This document shows, one piece after another, positions 52,804 through 62,165 of a DNA stretch of 64,000 nt. The stretch's first letter is position 1, and each line of letters opens with the position of its first letter. The stretch is from Thiomicrorhabdus sp. Kp2 (GTDB lineage: Bacteria; Pseudomonadota; Gammaproteobacteria; Thiomicrospirales; Thiomicrospiraceae), in NCBI RefSeq assembly GCF_000478585.1, contig NZ_ARWI01000001.1, forward strand, positions 1,364,001 through 1,428,000, written 5' to 3'. A program made the translations under genes and the position numbers. The notes under the pieces were generated by a model. It searched no databases and had not been told where the DNA came from. It worked only from the letters and a program-made list of their open reading frames with translations.

Positions 52804-53574
52804 TTAAACATATTGCTGTATTGTCTTAACAATACCTTGATTACTTTGCGTTGTAACCACTTTAATAGCCGTAGAACAACCTAACTTCAAAACCTCATCT
52901 GCAATTCTTTGGCTCATCACCACAAAACCATACACCTGATTGACAGAATCGATTACTGCCACTGAATCATTCAATTCATCACTCAAACCTTTGAGTAAAT
53001 TCTGCCAGCTTTCAATACTGGTTATCAATAGAATTGGATTAGGTGAGGCTATAAAACATTGCCAGGCCTGCTTACAAAAAGGAATCGTCTTTCTCTGGTA
53101 AACATTTAATTGAGAAACGACGGCACCTCGTTCAGTTAAGGTATTCTCAATAAGTGTTCGACCACCTATCCCTTTGACCAATCCAATAGCCAAGCCTTTC
53201 ACTTCGTGCATCGTTGGGTGGGCTAAAAAATGCTCACTATCAAACTGAGTATCTGACAATGTCACAATATTTAAGCCTAATTCTAGACCTTTAATTTTTG
53301 TTGCTTTACCAATTGCATAGCATGTTAAACCTGACAATTCAGATTGGTTATTCTGCTGATTAAACCACCTAACCCAACCTTCAATCGCATTGGCACTGGT
53401 AAAAATTAGCTTATCAAAATCGCCAACCTTTTTAACATCCGTAACCAATAGTGCTCGCCATTCAACTTCAATCGTTGGACACGAGATTACCTTACCACCT
53501 GACTCAACCACTAAATCATTTAACTCTGTTGCTTGATGAGCAGGCCTGGTATTGAGCAAGGTAAAAGAGTGCAC
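52804..53574 (-). CDS. hemD: Uroporphyrinogen-III synthase
   Basis: HemD closes and inverts ring D of hydroxymethylbilane. The 256-aa protein is weakly conserved like the whole family, but keeps NTRPA at the start, FTSANAIEGW, the conserved tyrosine in QLNVYQRKTIP and the C-terminal half's LLITSIESW. It is separated by 30 bp from hemC and by 95 bp from hemX. Two palindrome copies occur in it, at the two ends of the gene. Confidence 0.88.
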   Translation of the reverse strand: MHSFTLLNTRPAHQATELNDLVVESGGKVISCPTIEVEWRALLVTDVKKVGDFDKLIFTSANAIEGWVRWFNQQNNQSELSGLTCYAIGKATKIKGLELGLNIVTLSDTQFDSEHFLAHPTMHEVKGLAIGLVKGIGGRTLIENTLTERGAVVSQLNVYQRKTIPFCKQAWQCFIASPNPILLITSIESWQNLLKGLSDELNDSVAVIDSVNQVYGFVVMSQRIADEVLKLGCSTAIKVVTTQSNQGIVKTIQQYV

Positions 53575-53604
53575 TTATAACCCCTTAAATCGCATCAGAT
53601 AACA

Positions 53605-54549
53605 CTAACCTTTGTGATGGTTATCATTGGCGTACACTTCATCCAAAATCGCTTTAGCGCCTTGATCAAGCAACTTTTCAGCTAAAGTTACACCCAAAGC
53701 TTTTGCATCCGCTGCAGAACCTTGAATGTCGGCTTTTAAAATTTGTGAGCCATCTAAAGCTCCTACTAAACCACGCATACTAATCTTATCACCATCTAAT
53801 TCAGCAAACACCCCAATTGGAACCTGACAACCGCCTTCTAAGCGATGGTTCATTGCACGTTCCGCCGTGGTGCGAATTTCGGTTTCTGTGTGATTTAACA
53901 CTTTAATAATATCTAAGGTTTCATTGTCTTTTTCAAAATACTCGATACCTAAGGTTCCTTGAGTTACCGCTGGCAAACAAACCTCAGGCGCGAGTTCATG
54001 GCGAATACGTTCATCTAACTCTAACCGCATTAGCCCAGAAGTGGCCAAAACGATGGCATCATATTCACCTGCGTCTAATTTTCCTAAACGAGTCCCCACA
54101 TTACCACGCAAATCGCGGACATCTAAATCTGGTCTAATGGCCATAAGTTGCGCTTTACGACGTAAACTTGAAGTCCCTAAAATAGCGCCTTGCGGTAAAG
54201 AATCAAAGGTTTCATATTTATTCGAAACAAAGGCATCGGTTGGTGCATGACGCTCTAAAATAGCACCCAAAGCAAAACCTTCAGGCAGTTCCATTGGCAC
54301 GTCTTTCATTGAATGCACAGCAATATCCGCATCACCATCCATCATGCGATCTTCAAGTTCTTTGGTGAATAAACCTTTACCACCGATTTTAGCTAAAGGC
54401 ACATCTAAAATTTTGTCACCTTTTGTGGACATTGGTAACAATATAATTTCCAGGCCTGGGTGCGCTTTTTCTAATTCGGCTTTAACAAATTCAGCTTGCC
54501 ACATAGCTAAAGGACTTTTACGAGTGGCAATTCTTAAGGTTTTTTTCAT
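53605..54549 (-). CDS. hemC: Hydroxymethylbilane synthase (porphobilinogen deaminase)
   Basis: HemC polymerises four porphobilinogens. The 314-aa protein has [46 protein letters not shown] and the dipyrromethane-binding cysteine in [14 protein letters not shown] 54549 is preferred: TGGAAG lies 7 nt before it. Standard length. It heads the hemCDXY gene set. Confidence 0.95.
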   Translation of the reverse strand: MKKTLRIATRKSPLAMWQAEFVKAELEKAHPGLEIILLPMSTKGDKILDVPLAKIGGKGLFTKELEDRMMDGDADIAVHSMKDVPMELPEGFALGAILERHAPTDAFVSNKYETFDSLPQGAILGTSSLRRKAQLMAIRPDLDVRDLRGNVGTRLGKLDAGEYDAIVLATSGLMRLELDERIRHELAPEVCLPAVTQGTLGIEYFEKDNETLDIIKVLNHTETEIRTTAERAMNHRLEGGCQVPIGVFAELDGDKISMRGLVGALDGSQILKADIQGSAADAKALGVTLAEKLLDQGAKAILDEVYANDNHHKG

Positions 54550-54730
54550 AACGGCTTCCATTCACTGCTTAGAGAAAATCAATTCAAACGGGTACTCAAA
54601 GTAGTGCTTTTTGATTTCTTTTCATAATGATTAATTGATTGAAACCATTTTACTGAAAAAGGCCATTAAGTTTTAGTTAAAATAAAGGATTAAGCTAGGC
54701 GTTATGTGATTAAGTAATAGAATATTCAAA

Positions 54731-55279
54731 ATGAGTCGATTTATTCGCTTTTATGCACTTATATTAATGGTATCAACTGAACCTATTTCAGCCAATAATC
54801 ATAGTGAATTTAAAGAGCTTGCCAACTTACAAACATTGGCTGAAAAATCAGAGCAATTACAGCTGCCCATTATGTTGATGTTTGGTGCGCAGTGGTGCGA
54901 GTATTGTGAGCTGCTCAATGAATCTGTTTTTAACCCAATGGCTCTGGGAAAACTCTACGAAGAACGCGTAGTGTTAATGCGCCACGTTGGCGTGGATGAA
55001 TCCGCACCTATTCCAGATTGGAATGGTCAGTTAATGAATAAAGCCAACTGGGCTTACAAACTAAATTCGGATTTAACACCTACCGTACTTTTTCTTGATT
55101 CAAAAGGCCAAGAAGTCGCACCTAGAATTGTGGGGGTTTCAGAAATCACCCTGTATGCAGGGTTAATCCATGAACGCTTAAACATCGCTTATAAAAATAT
55201 GGGATTAACCAAACAGATACCTGTTACCCCAGAAAAATTAGAGATTCAATACCGTAGCGAACAGAGTCGCTTACAATAA
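54731..55279 (+). CDS. Thioredoxin-like periplasmic protein
   Basis: The 182-aa protein has a signal sequence (about 1-21), a thioredoxin fold with the redox pair C56-EY-C59 in GAQWCEYCELL, and a cis-proline segment DLTPTVLFLD. This looks like the SoxW/DsbE-like or thioredoxin_7-type family that reduces periplasmic or secreted substrates. The exact partner is unknown. It lies 38 bp upstream of argH on the same strand and is divergent from hemC. Confidence 0.83.
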   Translation: MSRFIRFYALILMVSTEPISANNHSEFKELANLQTLAEKSEQLQLPIMLMFGAQWCEYCELLNESVFNPMALGKLYEERVVLMRHVGVDESAPIPDWNGQLMNKANWAYKLNSDLTPTVLFLDSKGQEVAPRIVGVSEITLYAGLIHERLNIAYKNMGLTKQIPVTPEKLEIQYRSEQSRLQ

Positions 55280-55317
55280 ACACATTCAAAAATTAAACCG
55301 ATAAGTTTGAGACAAAA

Positions 55318-56712
55318 ATGAGTAATAAACACAACCAAGAAAAACTTTCTAGCGCACGTTTTAGTGAATCGACAGACGCTTTTGTAGAAGCCTTTACGGC
55401 ATCCATTCAATTTGACAAGCGCATGTATAAGCAAGATATTCAAGGCTCGATTGCTCATGCCAAAATGCTAACTAAGGTGGGCATCTTAAATGAAGCGGAA
55501 CTAAACGATATCCTTTCAGGTTTGACACAAGTTCAGCAAGAAATTGAAGCGGGCGAGTTTAACTGGTCTATTCAACAAGAAGATATTCACATGAATATCG
55601 AAGCCCGTTTAACCAGCCTAATTGGTATTACAGGTAAAAAACTGCACACTGGTCGCTCACGCAATGACCAAGTCGCTACCGATATTCGCCTCTATATTCG
55701 TGATGAAATTGATGCTATTTTGCCTGAACTTAAACGATTACAAGCAGGCCTGGTAGAATTAGCCGAGCGTGAAGCGGACACGATTATGCCTGGTTTTACT
55801 CACTTACAAACCGCACAACCCGTTACCTTTGGCCACCATATGTTAGCGTGGTTTGAAATGATTAAACGTGATGTTGAACGCCTAGAAGATTGCCGCAAGC
55901 GTACCAATACTATGCCATTAGGTTCTGCGGCCTTAGCGGGAACCACTTACCCAATTGAGCGTGAATATACCGCTGAATTATTAGGGTTTGAGCGCATTAC
56001 CGAAAACTCGTTAGACGGAGTTTCTGATCGTGATTTTGCCATTGAGTTTACCCATTTTGCGGCCACCTTATTAATGCATATGTCACGCTTCTCTGAAGAG
56101 TTGGTTTTATGGTCTTCGGCACAGTTTCAATTCATTGATTTGCCTGACCGCTTTTGCACAGGCTCATCGATTATGCCGCAAAAGAAAAATCCTGATGTTC
56201 CTGAGTTAATTCGCGGTAAAACAGGGCGAGTTTATGGGCATTTAATGAGTTTATTAACACTGATGAAATCTCAACCATTGGCCTACAATAAAGATAACCA
56301 AGAAGACAAAGAGCCTTTATTTGATACCGTAGACACGGTTAAAGGTTCTCTGCGTGCGTTTGCCGATATGGTGCCTGCCATTCAAGTAAAACGCGAGGTC
56401 ACTTATGAAGCTGCCAAACGTGGTTTTTCTACCGCAACGGATTTAGCTGATTACTTGGTTGGTAAAGGGTTAGCATTCCGTGATTCACACGAGGTTGTGG
56501 GGTTAGCCGTAGCGCATGGTCTTAAAACGGGTGAAGATTTGTCTGAAATGTCTCTCGAAACACTGCAAGGTTTCTGCGACAAAATCAGCGATGATGTGTT
56601 TGAAGTATTGACTCTAGAAGGCTCTGTGGCAGCACGTGATCATTTAGGTGGTACCGCTCCAAACCAGGTTAGAGCCGCTGTTAAACGCGCTAAGTTATAT
56701 TTAGAAAATTAA
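55318..56712 (+). CDS. argH: Argininosuccinate lyase
   Basis: ArgH splits argininosuccinate into arginine and fumarate. The 464-aa protein has [27 protein letters not shown] and the fumarase-superfamily signature [12 protein letters not shown]. Standard length. A CAGGCCTG palindrome encodes QAGLVE. argH next to hemC is a common gammaproteobacterial arrangement. Confidence 0.96.
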   Translation: MSNKHNQEKLSSARFSESTDAFVEAFTASIQFDKRMYKQDIQGSIAHAKMLTKVGILNEAELNDILSGLTQVQQEIEAGEFNWSIQQEDIHMNIEARLTSLIGITGKKLHTGRSRNDQVATDIRLYIRDEIDAILPELKRLQAGLVELAEREADTIMPGFTHLQTAQPVTFGHHMLAWFEMIKRDVERLEDCRKRTNTMPLGSAALAGTTYPIEREYTAELLGFERITENSLDGVSDRDFAIEFTHFAATLLMHMSRFSEELVLWSSAQFQFIDLPDRFCTGSSIMPQKKNPDVPELIRGKTGRVYGHLMSLLTLMKSQPLAYNKDNQEDKEPLFDTVDTVKGSLRAFADMVPAIQVKREVTYEAAKRGFSTATDLADYLVGKGLAFRDSHEVVGLAVAHGLKTGEDLSEMSLETLQGFCDKISDDVFEVLTLEGSVAARDHLGGTAPNQVRAAVKRAKLYLEN

Positions 56713-56742
56713 TAACGCCCTTTTCTGCATAAGTTTAAACTT

Positions 56743-56773
56743 AAAGCCGCTTGCGATACCAGGCGGTTTTTTG
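56743..56773 (+). terminator. Intrinsic terminator of argH
   Basis: AAAGCCGC pairs with GCGGTTTT (one G-U pair) and is followed by T-rich sequence. Confidence 0.6.
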
Positions 56774-56778
56774 TTTTT

Positions 56779-56930
56779 AACCACGAAGTTATCAAGAACT
56801 TTAAAATTTCACACCTGTTTTATTTGAACGAATAATGCAGTTAATTGCAGACTACTTGCAAGTAGTTCAACAAAAACAAATGAATTTTTTGTCATTCTCA
56901 AATCTTCGTGCCTCTGTGCCTTCGCGGTTA
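56779..56930. repeat. CCACGAAG-type intergenic inverted repeat
   Basis: AACCACGAAG at the left and CTTCGTGCCTCTGTGCCTTCG at the right form a 150-bp inverted arrangement related to that at 12285-12710. Confidence 0.6.
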
Positions 56931-56965
56931 ATTATTTACAATACCGAATAATAAATGGAACAAGC

Positions 56966-57667
56966 ATGCAACTTGATCGATATTTGAGTAAATATGCTGG
57001 CCTAAGTCGTAAATCAATTTTGCGCTTACTCACTCTTGGAAAAATTTCAGTGAATGGGCAAATTGCTATTTCCCGATTTCAAGAGGTCAATGACTTTTCT
57101 AGCATCGCAATAGAAAACCAGCCAGTACACAGACACAAATCAGCACGCTATTTTATGATGAATAAACCCGCAGGTATTTTAAGCGCCACAACCGATAAAA
57201 CTCACAAAACAGCGCTTGAATTACTGCCTAAAAAAGAGGCAAAAGAGTTACACATTGCGGGTCGCTTAGATCGTGCGACCACAGGCCTGTTGATTTTAAC
57301 CAACGATGGAAAATGGTCTCGTTACATTACCGAACCACAACAAAAGATTCCCAAATGTTATTTGGTTGAAACCGTTTATCCTCTCTCTCCAGAAACCGAA
57401 TCACTGTTTGCAAAAGGCATCTATTTTGGCTATGAAAATATCACTACCTCTCCTGCCAGCATAGAAACTTTATCGCCAACACTCTGCCGATTAACCATCT
57501 ATGAAGGTAAGTATCATCAAGTTAAAAGAATGTTTGCGGCCGTAGGCAACCGCGTGCAATCCCTTCACAGAGAATCGATGGGAAAGGTCGTCTTAGACGA
57601 AAACTTAAAACCTGGAGAATACCGCGCTTTAACGGCAACTGAAATCACATCTATCTTATCTAACTAA
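56966..57667 (+). CDS. rsuA: 16S rRNA pseudouridine-516 synthase
   Basis: The 233-aa protein has an N-terminal S4 domain (MQLDRYLSKYAGLSRKSI) and a RluA/RsuA-type catalytic domain, with the nucleophile aspartate in HIAGRLDRATTGLLIL and YHQVKRMFAAVGN. Standard length. The palindrome core at 57281 encodes TTGLL directly after the catalytic loop. Confidence 0.93.
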   Translation: MQLDRYLSKYAGLSRKSILRLLTLGKISVNGQIAISRFQEVNDFSSIAIENQPVHRHKSARYFMMNKPAGILSATTDKTHKTALELLPKKEAKELHIAGRLDRATTGLLILTNDGKWSRYITEPQQKIPKCYLVETVYPLSPETESLFAKGIYFGYENITTSPASIETLSPTLCRLTIYEGKYHQVKRMFAAVGNRVQSLHRESMGKVVLDENLKPGEYRALTATEITSILSN

Positions 57668-57669
57668 AC

Positions 57670-57685
57670 TTACCAGGCCTGGTAA
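57670..57685. repeat. ACCAGGCCTGGT palindrome after rsuA
   Basis: A full copy three bases past the rsuA stop codon. Confidence 0.9.
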
Positions 57686-57774
57686 CTCAATGAGAGACCT
57701 TTGAATGCGTTAGGATTGAGATATAAATAACGGAAAAATTTGTTTATTTAGACAAAAATTCACGTCATTGCGAG

Positions 57775-57862
57775 CGTAGCGAAGCAATCCAGGGAAATCT
57801 TTAAATACGGAACTTGATTTTAATCATGGATTGCCACGGCCTTTGGCCTCGCAATGACCATC
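57775..57862. repeat. REP-like inverted repeat, GTCATTGCGAG family
   Basis: GTCATTGCGAG...GCAATCCA at the left and TGGATTGCC...CTCGCAATGAC at the right form a long imperfect hairpin of about 90 bp. A degraded copy is at 12454-12595. Confidence 0.75.
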
Positions 57863-57907
57863 TTTTCGAGTTTCAATGGTTTAAATAAATGAAAAACTTT
57901 TTAAACT

Positions 57908-57921
57908 TACCAGGCCTGGTA
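57908..57921. repeat. ACCAGGCCTGGT palindrome before the MITE
   Basis: A full copy in the convergent gap between rsuA and the GAF-GGDEF gene. Confidence 0.9.
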
Positions 57922-57951
57922 GGTACTTAATTACCTTAATGTTTAGATTGT

Positions 57952-58130
57952 GAGACCTTTGCATGAGTGAGGTGCGAGGAAATAATAGACGTAAGTACCC
58001 CCTGAGGGTATAAAATTTGGCTGATTGCAGCGGCAAATGTAGCTAATAGCCAGCTATTAGCAAGTTTTTCAACAAAAATCAGATAAATTTTAGCCATTTT
58101 TAACCGTGCCTTGACTCGTGCAAAGGTCTC
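57952..58130. mobile_element. 179-bp MITE with 12-bp terminal repeats
   Basis: The ends GAGACCTTTGCA and TGCAAAGGTCTC are perfect inverted repeats, and ATTGT is duplicated directly outside (57947-57951 and 58131-58135). It has no transposase; a 94-codon frame crossing it is not a gene. The termini resemble those of some IS5-family elements (from memory). It lies just past the stop codon of the GAF-GGDEF gene. A solo copy of the terminus occurs at 5377. Confidence 0.8.
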
Positions 58131-58137
58131 ATTGTAT

Positions 58138-59517
58138 TTAAGCTGACATTTGACCGTATTGAACGACTTTATTTCGACCAGTTTGTTTGGCTTGATATAG
58201 GGCTTGATCGGCTTTATCAATCAATTGAACCTCATCGATTACCTCTGCCTCTGGATAGGCACATACACCAATACTCACGGTCATTGGAATTTGCTGTTCA
58301 CCATCTTTAAATACGGTATCTTGCACTTGATGACGAATCCGTTCGCTAACATTGGCCGCATCTTTCGAGTTAGCCGCTTGTAAAATCATTAAAAATTCTT
58401 CGCCACCATAACGCACAACAATATCGCCATCTCTAAGAATATTTTTAAGAATCGAGGAGATTAAAATAATCGCTTTATCGCCCACTAAATGTCCGTAGTT
58501 ATCATTGATGTTTTTAAAGTGATCAATATCCACCATAACCACACTCAACGCTGATTTCTCGCGCAAGGCACGGCCAAAGTCTTCTTTTAAACGTGCCATA
58601 CCAAATCGACGGTTATACACATTGGTTAAGCCATCGTATGCAGCTAAACGCTGAAATTTAGAATGGATTAATGCGTTGTTAAACGCTAACCCCATACTTC
58701 TTGAGAACAGGTGAAGTGTATTAATGGTTCTCTCATCAGCATATTCAGAACCCGTTGCAGCGACCATGACCCCAAGATGAGTGCCTTTAAATTCAATCGG
58801 TTCAATAAAGACTTCTGATGGCGTGAACTGTGTAAGCACACCATCCATTTGAATATGTTTTGGTAAATTAATGTATTGCGCTTTACCTTTTTGAATCGAC
58901 TCTAAAACGGCTGGATGCTGGCTCAAACTTTCAGCATTTACAATGCCACGACTGGCTTCAACATTCACATCACCATTGTTAAACATCAAAATGGTAGCCG
59001 CTTCAATTTTGGTGGCTGAGATGATTAAATCAACCACATCAGAGGATAGGTTTTGAACTTCTAAGTTTTCAGACATGACCATTGAAAACTTATTGTATAC
59101 CTGTTCGTTTTCGTGAGCGGCTAATAACGCGGTTAATAGTTCATTGTAAGCTTTGGCACTCACCCCAATTTCATCATTGGAAACCACTTCCATTAAACAT
59201 AAATCATCATGGCATTTAGCCGAATAATCCAAAAAGTCTTTTTGATGCAGACCTGTGGCAATATCCTGCATTTTATTAGAGAGTTGTTTTAAATGCGGAC
59301 GAATGACCATGGATATTATCAAAAAACTCATTAACCCAACCATCTGACCCGCAATTTGTGTGACCAAATAAAAGCCCCAGGTTAAAACCTCTTCTGAAGG
59401 AAAACCGTATAAAACAAGAAAGTGTGGAAAAGCTAACCCAATCACAACACCAACGAGCTGCATATAGATAAACTGGTCTAAAAAAATACTTTTGGTCAAT
59501 CGAGGTATGTGCATCAA
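58138..59517 (-). CDS. GAF-GGDEF diguanylate cyclase
   Basis: The 459-aa protein has two N-terminal TMs (about 15-35 and 45-70) and a HAMP-like segment with a CHDDLCLMEV cysteine pair. A GAF domain (about 140-290) and a C-terminal GGDEF domain with intact RYGGEEF follow, so active cyclic-di-GMP synthesis is expected. It is separated by 21 bp from apt, whose downstream position suggests cotranscription. A MITE has landed at its 3' end. Confidence 0.9.
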   Translation of the reverse strand: MMHIPRLTKSIFLDQFIYMQLVGVVIGLAFPHFLVLYGFPSEEVLTWGFYLVTQIAGQMVGLMSFLIISMVIRPHLKQLSNKMQDIATGLHQKDFLDYSAKCHDDLCLMEVVSNDEIGVSAKAYNELLTALLAAHENEQVYNKFSMVMSENLEVQNLSSDVVDLIISATKIEAATILMFNNGDVNVEASRGIVNAESLSQHPAVLESIQKGKAQYINLPKHIQMDGVLTQFTPSEVFIEPIEFKGTHLGVMVAATGSEYADERTINTLHLFSRSMGLAFNNALIHSKFQRLAAYDGLTNVYNRRFGMARLKEDFGRALREKSALSVVMVDIDHFKNINDNYGHLVGDKAIILISSILKNILRDGDIVVRYGGEEFLMILQAANSKDAANVSERIRHQVQDTVFKDGEQQIPMTVSIGVCAYPEAEVIDEVQLIDKADQALYQAKQTGRNKVVQYGQMSA

Positions 59518-59538
59518 TGTTTCCTTTAGAAGCGCATG

Positions 59539-60057
59539 TTAGTCATTAAATTTAATCACCGAACGAACAGTCATCTCTTTGTAGGTAAAGCTGTTTAAGC
59601 TTGCTAAATCAATTAAACAAGCCATTCCTGCAACTTGGTAACCAACTTCTTCACACAGTGAAGCTGCCGCACCCATTGAGCCGCCTGTTGCAATTAAATC
59701 ATCTAATAACAGAATTTTGCTGCCGTCACCCTGTTGCATCTCAAGCTTATCTGCACCATACTCTAAACCATACTCAATGGAGGCAGCTACATTCGGTAAT
59801 TTGCCAGGCTTTCTCACTTTAATAAAGCCTTTATTGTGTTTATAGGCTAAAGCCGCAGCAAAAATAAAACCACGCGATTCAATGCCCGCTAAACAATCTA
59901 TATTAGCCCATTCGGCTTCGCTAAATAAGTCACTAATCGCATCAATCGTTTCTGAAAAATGGCGTTTTAAAAGCGGTGAAATATCACTAAAAATTATACC
60001 TGGTTTTGGAAAATCAGGAACCGCATCTAAATACTGCGCAAGAGGATGTTGGGCCAT
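59539..60057 (-). CDS. apt: Adenine phosphoribosyltransferase
   Basis: Apt salvages adenine to AMP with PRPP. The 172-aa protein has DFPKPGIIFSDISPLL, ESRGFIFAAALA and the PRPP-binding LLLDDLIATGGSM. Standard length. It precedes the GAF-GGDEF gene by 21 bp. Confidence 0.95.
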   Translation of the reverse strand: MAQHPLAQYLDAVPDFPKPGIIFSDISPLLKRHFSETIDAISDLFSEAEWANIDCLAGIESRGFIFAAALAYKHNKGFIKVRKPGKLPNVAASIEYGLEYGADKLEMQQGDGSKILLLDDLIATGGSMGAAASLCEEVGYQVAGMACLIDLASLNSFTYKEMTVRSVIKFND

Positions 60058-60247
60058 GAAAATGCCTTTATATTGAATTTGAGAATACAGGTTAATATGA
60101 AAATATAAGCGTTTACAAAAACTTTCATTTACTCTATTTGTATAAATGATTATTCTATCAATTCAGATGCCTTCAAGGTTTTTAAATGCTCTGCCTTAAA
60201 AACAAAATATATTTATAACACTATATTCAAATTATTATACAAAACTT

Positions 60248-60655
60248 ATGCATTTAATTGAAAACAAGTACGAAACAGCAGGCCTATTAAAACTGCCTCC
60301 GCATGCAAGAGATATTGGTGAGTATTTACTTACCATTATACCGCTGAATGAGCTGTTGATTCTCTGGCAAGCAAAGCAACCAAACAGGGAACTGTTACAC
60401 TTCTACAAAGTGCCTGAAGTTTATTGGGATGAAATCATTGACGCAACTTTATTGGCTAAAACAACCTATTTTTTACCCAATGATAATTTCACAAAAGAAG
60501 AACTTTTGTATCTAATGAAAGCGGCCTGTGAGAGCATTCATTTGCCTTTAAATGCTTATTCTGTGAAAGAAGTCATTAAAATGAGCCAAGATGAATACCC
60601 TATTTTCAGTGAATGGCTAACGCTGTTTGCAAGGCAATTGAAAGCAAAAACATAA
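60248..60655 (+). CDS. Hypothetical protein, 135 aa
   Basis: A soluble, helix-rich protein of no family I recognise, with segments such as RDIGEYLLTIIPLNELLILW and LLYLMKAACESIHLPL. It has no signal, TM or catalytic motif. It is convergent with the protein kinase gene, and a similar helical unknown elsewhere in the window (4701-5162) shows no clear relation. Confidence 0.65.
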   Translation: MHLIENKYETAGLLKLPPHARDIGEYLLTIIPLNELLILWQAKQPNRELLHFYKVPEVYWDEIIDATLLAKTTYFLPNDNFTKEELLYLMKAACESIHLPLNAYSVKEVIKMSQDEYPIFSEWLTLFARQLKAKT

Positions 60656-60676
60656 CTTACCAGGCCTGGTAAGTTA
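60653..60676. repeat. ACCAGGCCTGGT palindrome between convergent genes
   Basis: A perfect 24-bp palindrome (TAACTT/AAGTTA arms) overlapping the stop codon of the 135-aa gene and preceding the 3' end of the kinase gene. Confidence 0.9.
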
Positions 60677-60725
60677 TTCTGAAACAAACAAAAAACCTTT
60701 CTATTTAACCTTATACAAACACTTT

Positions 60726-62090
60726 TCACACGATAGCTTTTGACTCTTTGAGCAATGCTTTAATATTTACTTTGGCTTCTTTACTCCCATATTGAGCCGC
60801 TAAGCCAAACCAAGAACGGGCTTGAGCCATATTTTTTGCTGTACCTCTACCTTCTAAATACATCTCTGCCAAAGCGTTTTGCGCCATTACATGTCCACGC
60901 ATGGCCGAAAAACGGTATAACTTAAATGCATAGTCCAAATTGGCTGGCATTCCCTGACCTTTTTCAAACAATCTAGCCAAGTTATAGGCCGCAAATGGAT
61001 TACCTTTTTCAAAGGCTTGATGATACATATTGGCCGCCATTGCATAAGATTGCTTAACAGGCTCACCTTTTTCATACATTAAACCTAAGTTATTTTCGGC
61101 TCGTGAATAATCCCTAAAGGCACCATTTTCATATAGATTGAAAGCGGTATCCAAATCACCCGATTCTTCAAAAGCCAGAGCCTTTTTAAAAATCGGATAA
61201 AGATAATGCTCATCGGCCAATACCGTCATTGGATCTTCTGGATAGGATTTATCAACACGAACACTCATGTGACGAACCCACTCAGGCACCGTTTGATCTG
61301 CTAGCCATGCTTTTAACTCTGCCAGGCCTGGTCGTTTAGCAGGGTCTTTTTGAGTCATCCAAAAAATCAAATAACGCCAAAAAATCGGTAGCTTATTCAT
61401 TTTATGAACAGAGTGATGTGCGTGCGCCCATAGCTGCTTTTCAACCTCGTTGACTTTATCTAAACGATAAATATGCTTGCCTGTTAACGCATAGTAAAGC
61501 GTACAACCTAATGAATAAATATCGCTAGACTCTTCCAACTGGCCATTTAATCGCTCAGGGGGGCAATACTTTGTATCACAGAGTATTTCCTCTGAATCAT
61601 AAGAGCTCAGTGAGGGAACGGCATGACTCCAATCAATTAAATACGCACGTTTTTTACCAACAATCATGTTTTCAGGCTTAATATCCCCATGCACAAAGCC
61701 AAGCTTGTGAACTCGCTCTAAAATAGCCACCATATCCTGCAAAAGCTTTTTAGCCGCTTTGGCTGAATATGCGCCTGATTTTTCGACTGTTTTTTGTAAA
61801 TTACGCTTTCCAGCTAAATCAAAAAACTGAAGGTAGTAATAACCTACTTTACGTATCTCATTAAAATGAATAAATTCAGGGAATTGATTGAGATACTGTA
61901 ATAAATCTTTTTCACGCTTAATTGCATGGTGATTACCAATACTGTCTATCACCCTAATTAATTGCTTTCGCGAGCCACTATCCAGTGTCTGCTTGCCTTT
62001 ATATAGGAATGTGGTTTTAGAATCACCAAACGGCTTAACTTTACGTAAATCTGGTTGCTGTTCTAAAACAGCTAAAAGCGCATCAGACAT
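60726..62090 (-). CDS. Serine/threonine protein kinase with Sel1 repeats
   Basis: The 454-aa protein has an N-terminal Hanks-type kinase domain (about 20-270) with HGDIKPEN (D136) and DWSHA replacing DFG (D153), ending in a proline-rich linker. Its glycine-rich loop is weak, so activity is uncertain. C-terminal Sel1 repeats (about 320-450, motifs such as YEKGEPVKQSYAMAANMY) follow; these bind protein partners. It lies 76 bp from the adhesin's 3' end on the same strand. Confidence 0.88.
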   Translation of the reverse strand: MSDALLAVLEQQPDLRKVKPFGDSKTTFLYKGKQTLDSGSRKQLIRVIDSIGNHHAIKREKDLLQYLNQFPEFIHFNEIRKVGYYYLQFFDLAGKRNLQKTVEKSGAYSAKAAKKLLQDMVAILERVHKLGFVHGDIKPENMIVGKKRAYLIDWSHAVPSLSSYDSEEILCDTKYCPPERLNGQLEESSDIYSLGCTLYYALTGKHIYRLDKVNEVEKQLWAHAHHSVHKMNKLPIFWRYLIFWMTQKDPAKRPGLAELKAWLADQTVPEWVRHMSVRVDKSYPEDPMTVLADEHYLYPIFKKALAFEESGDLDTAFNLYENGAFRDYSRAENNLGLMYEKGEPVKQSYAMAANMYHQAFEKGNPFAAYNLARLFEKGQGMPANLDYAFKLYRFSAMRGHVMAQNALAEMYLEGRGTAKNMAQARSWFGLAAQYGSKEAKVNIKALLKESKAIV

Positions 62091-62126
62091 AATGCCTAAT
62101 CCCCATAAAATAAAAATCTAAAAAAA

Positions 62127-62152
62127 AGGGCACTTAATGAGTGCCCTTTTAC
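62127..62152 (-). terminator. Intrinsic terminator of the adhesin gene
   Basis: On the minus strand AAAGGGCACT and AGTGCCCTTT form a stem with a short loop, followed by a T-run. Confidence 0.85.
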
Positions 62153-62165
62153 CATACCTTAAAAG

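Noticed and set aside
57936-58220. Open frame of 94 codons across the MITE
   Set aside because: It spans the MITE and the end of the GAF-GGDEF gene on the same strand in another frame; no independent start site or similarity.
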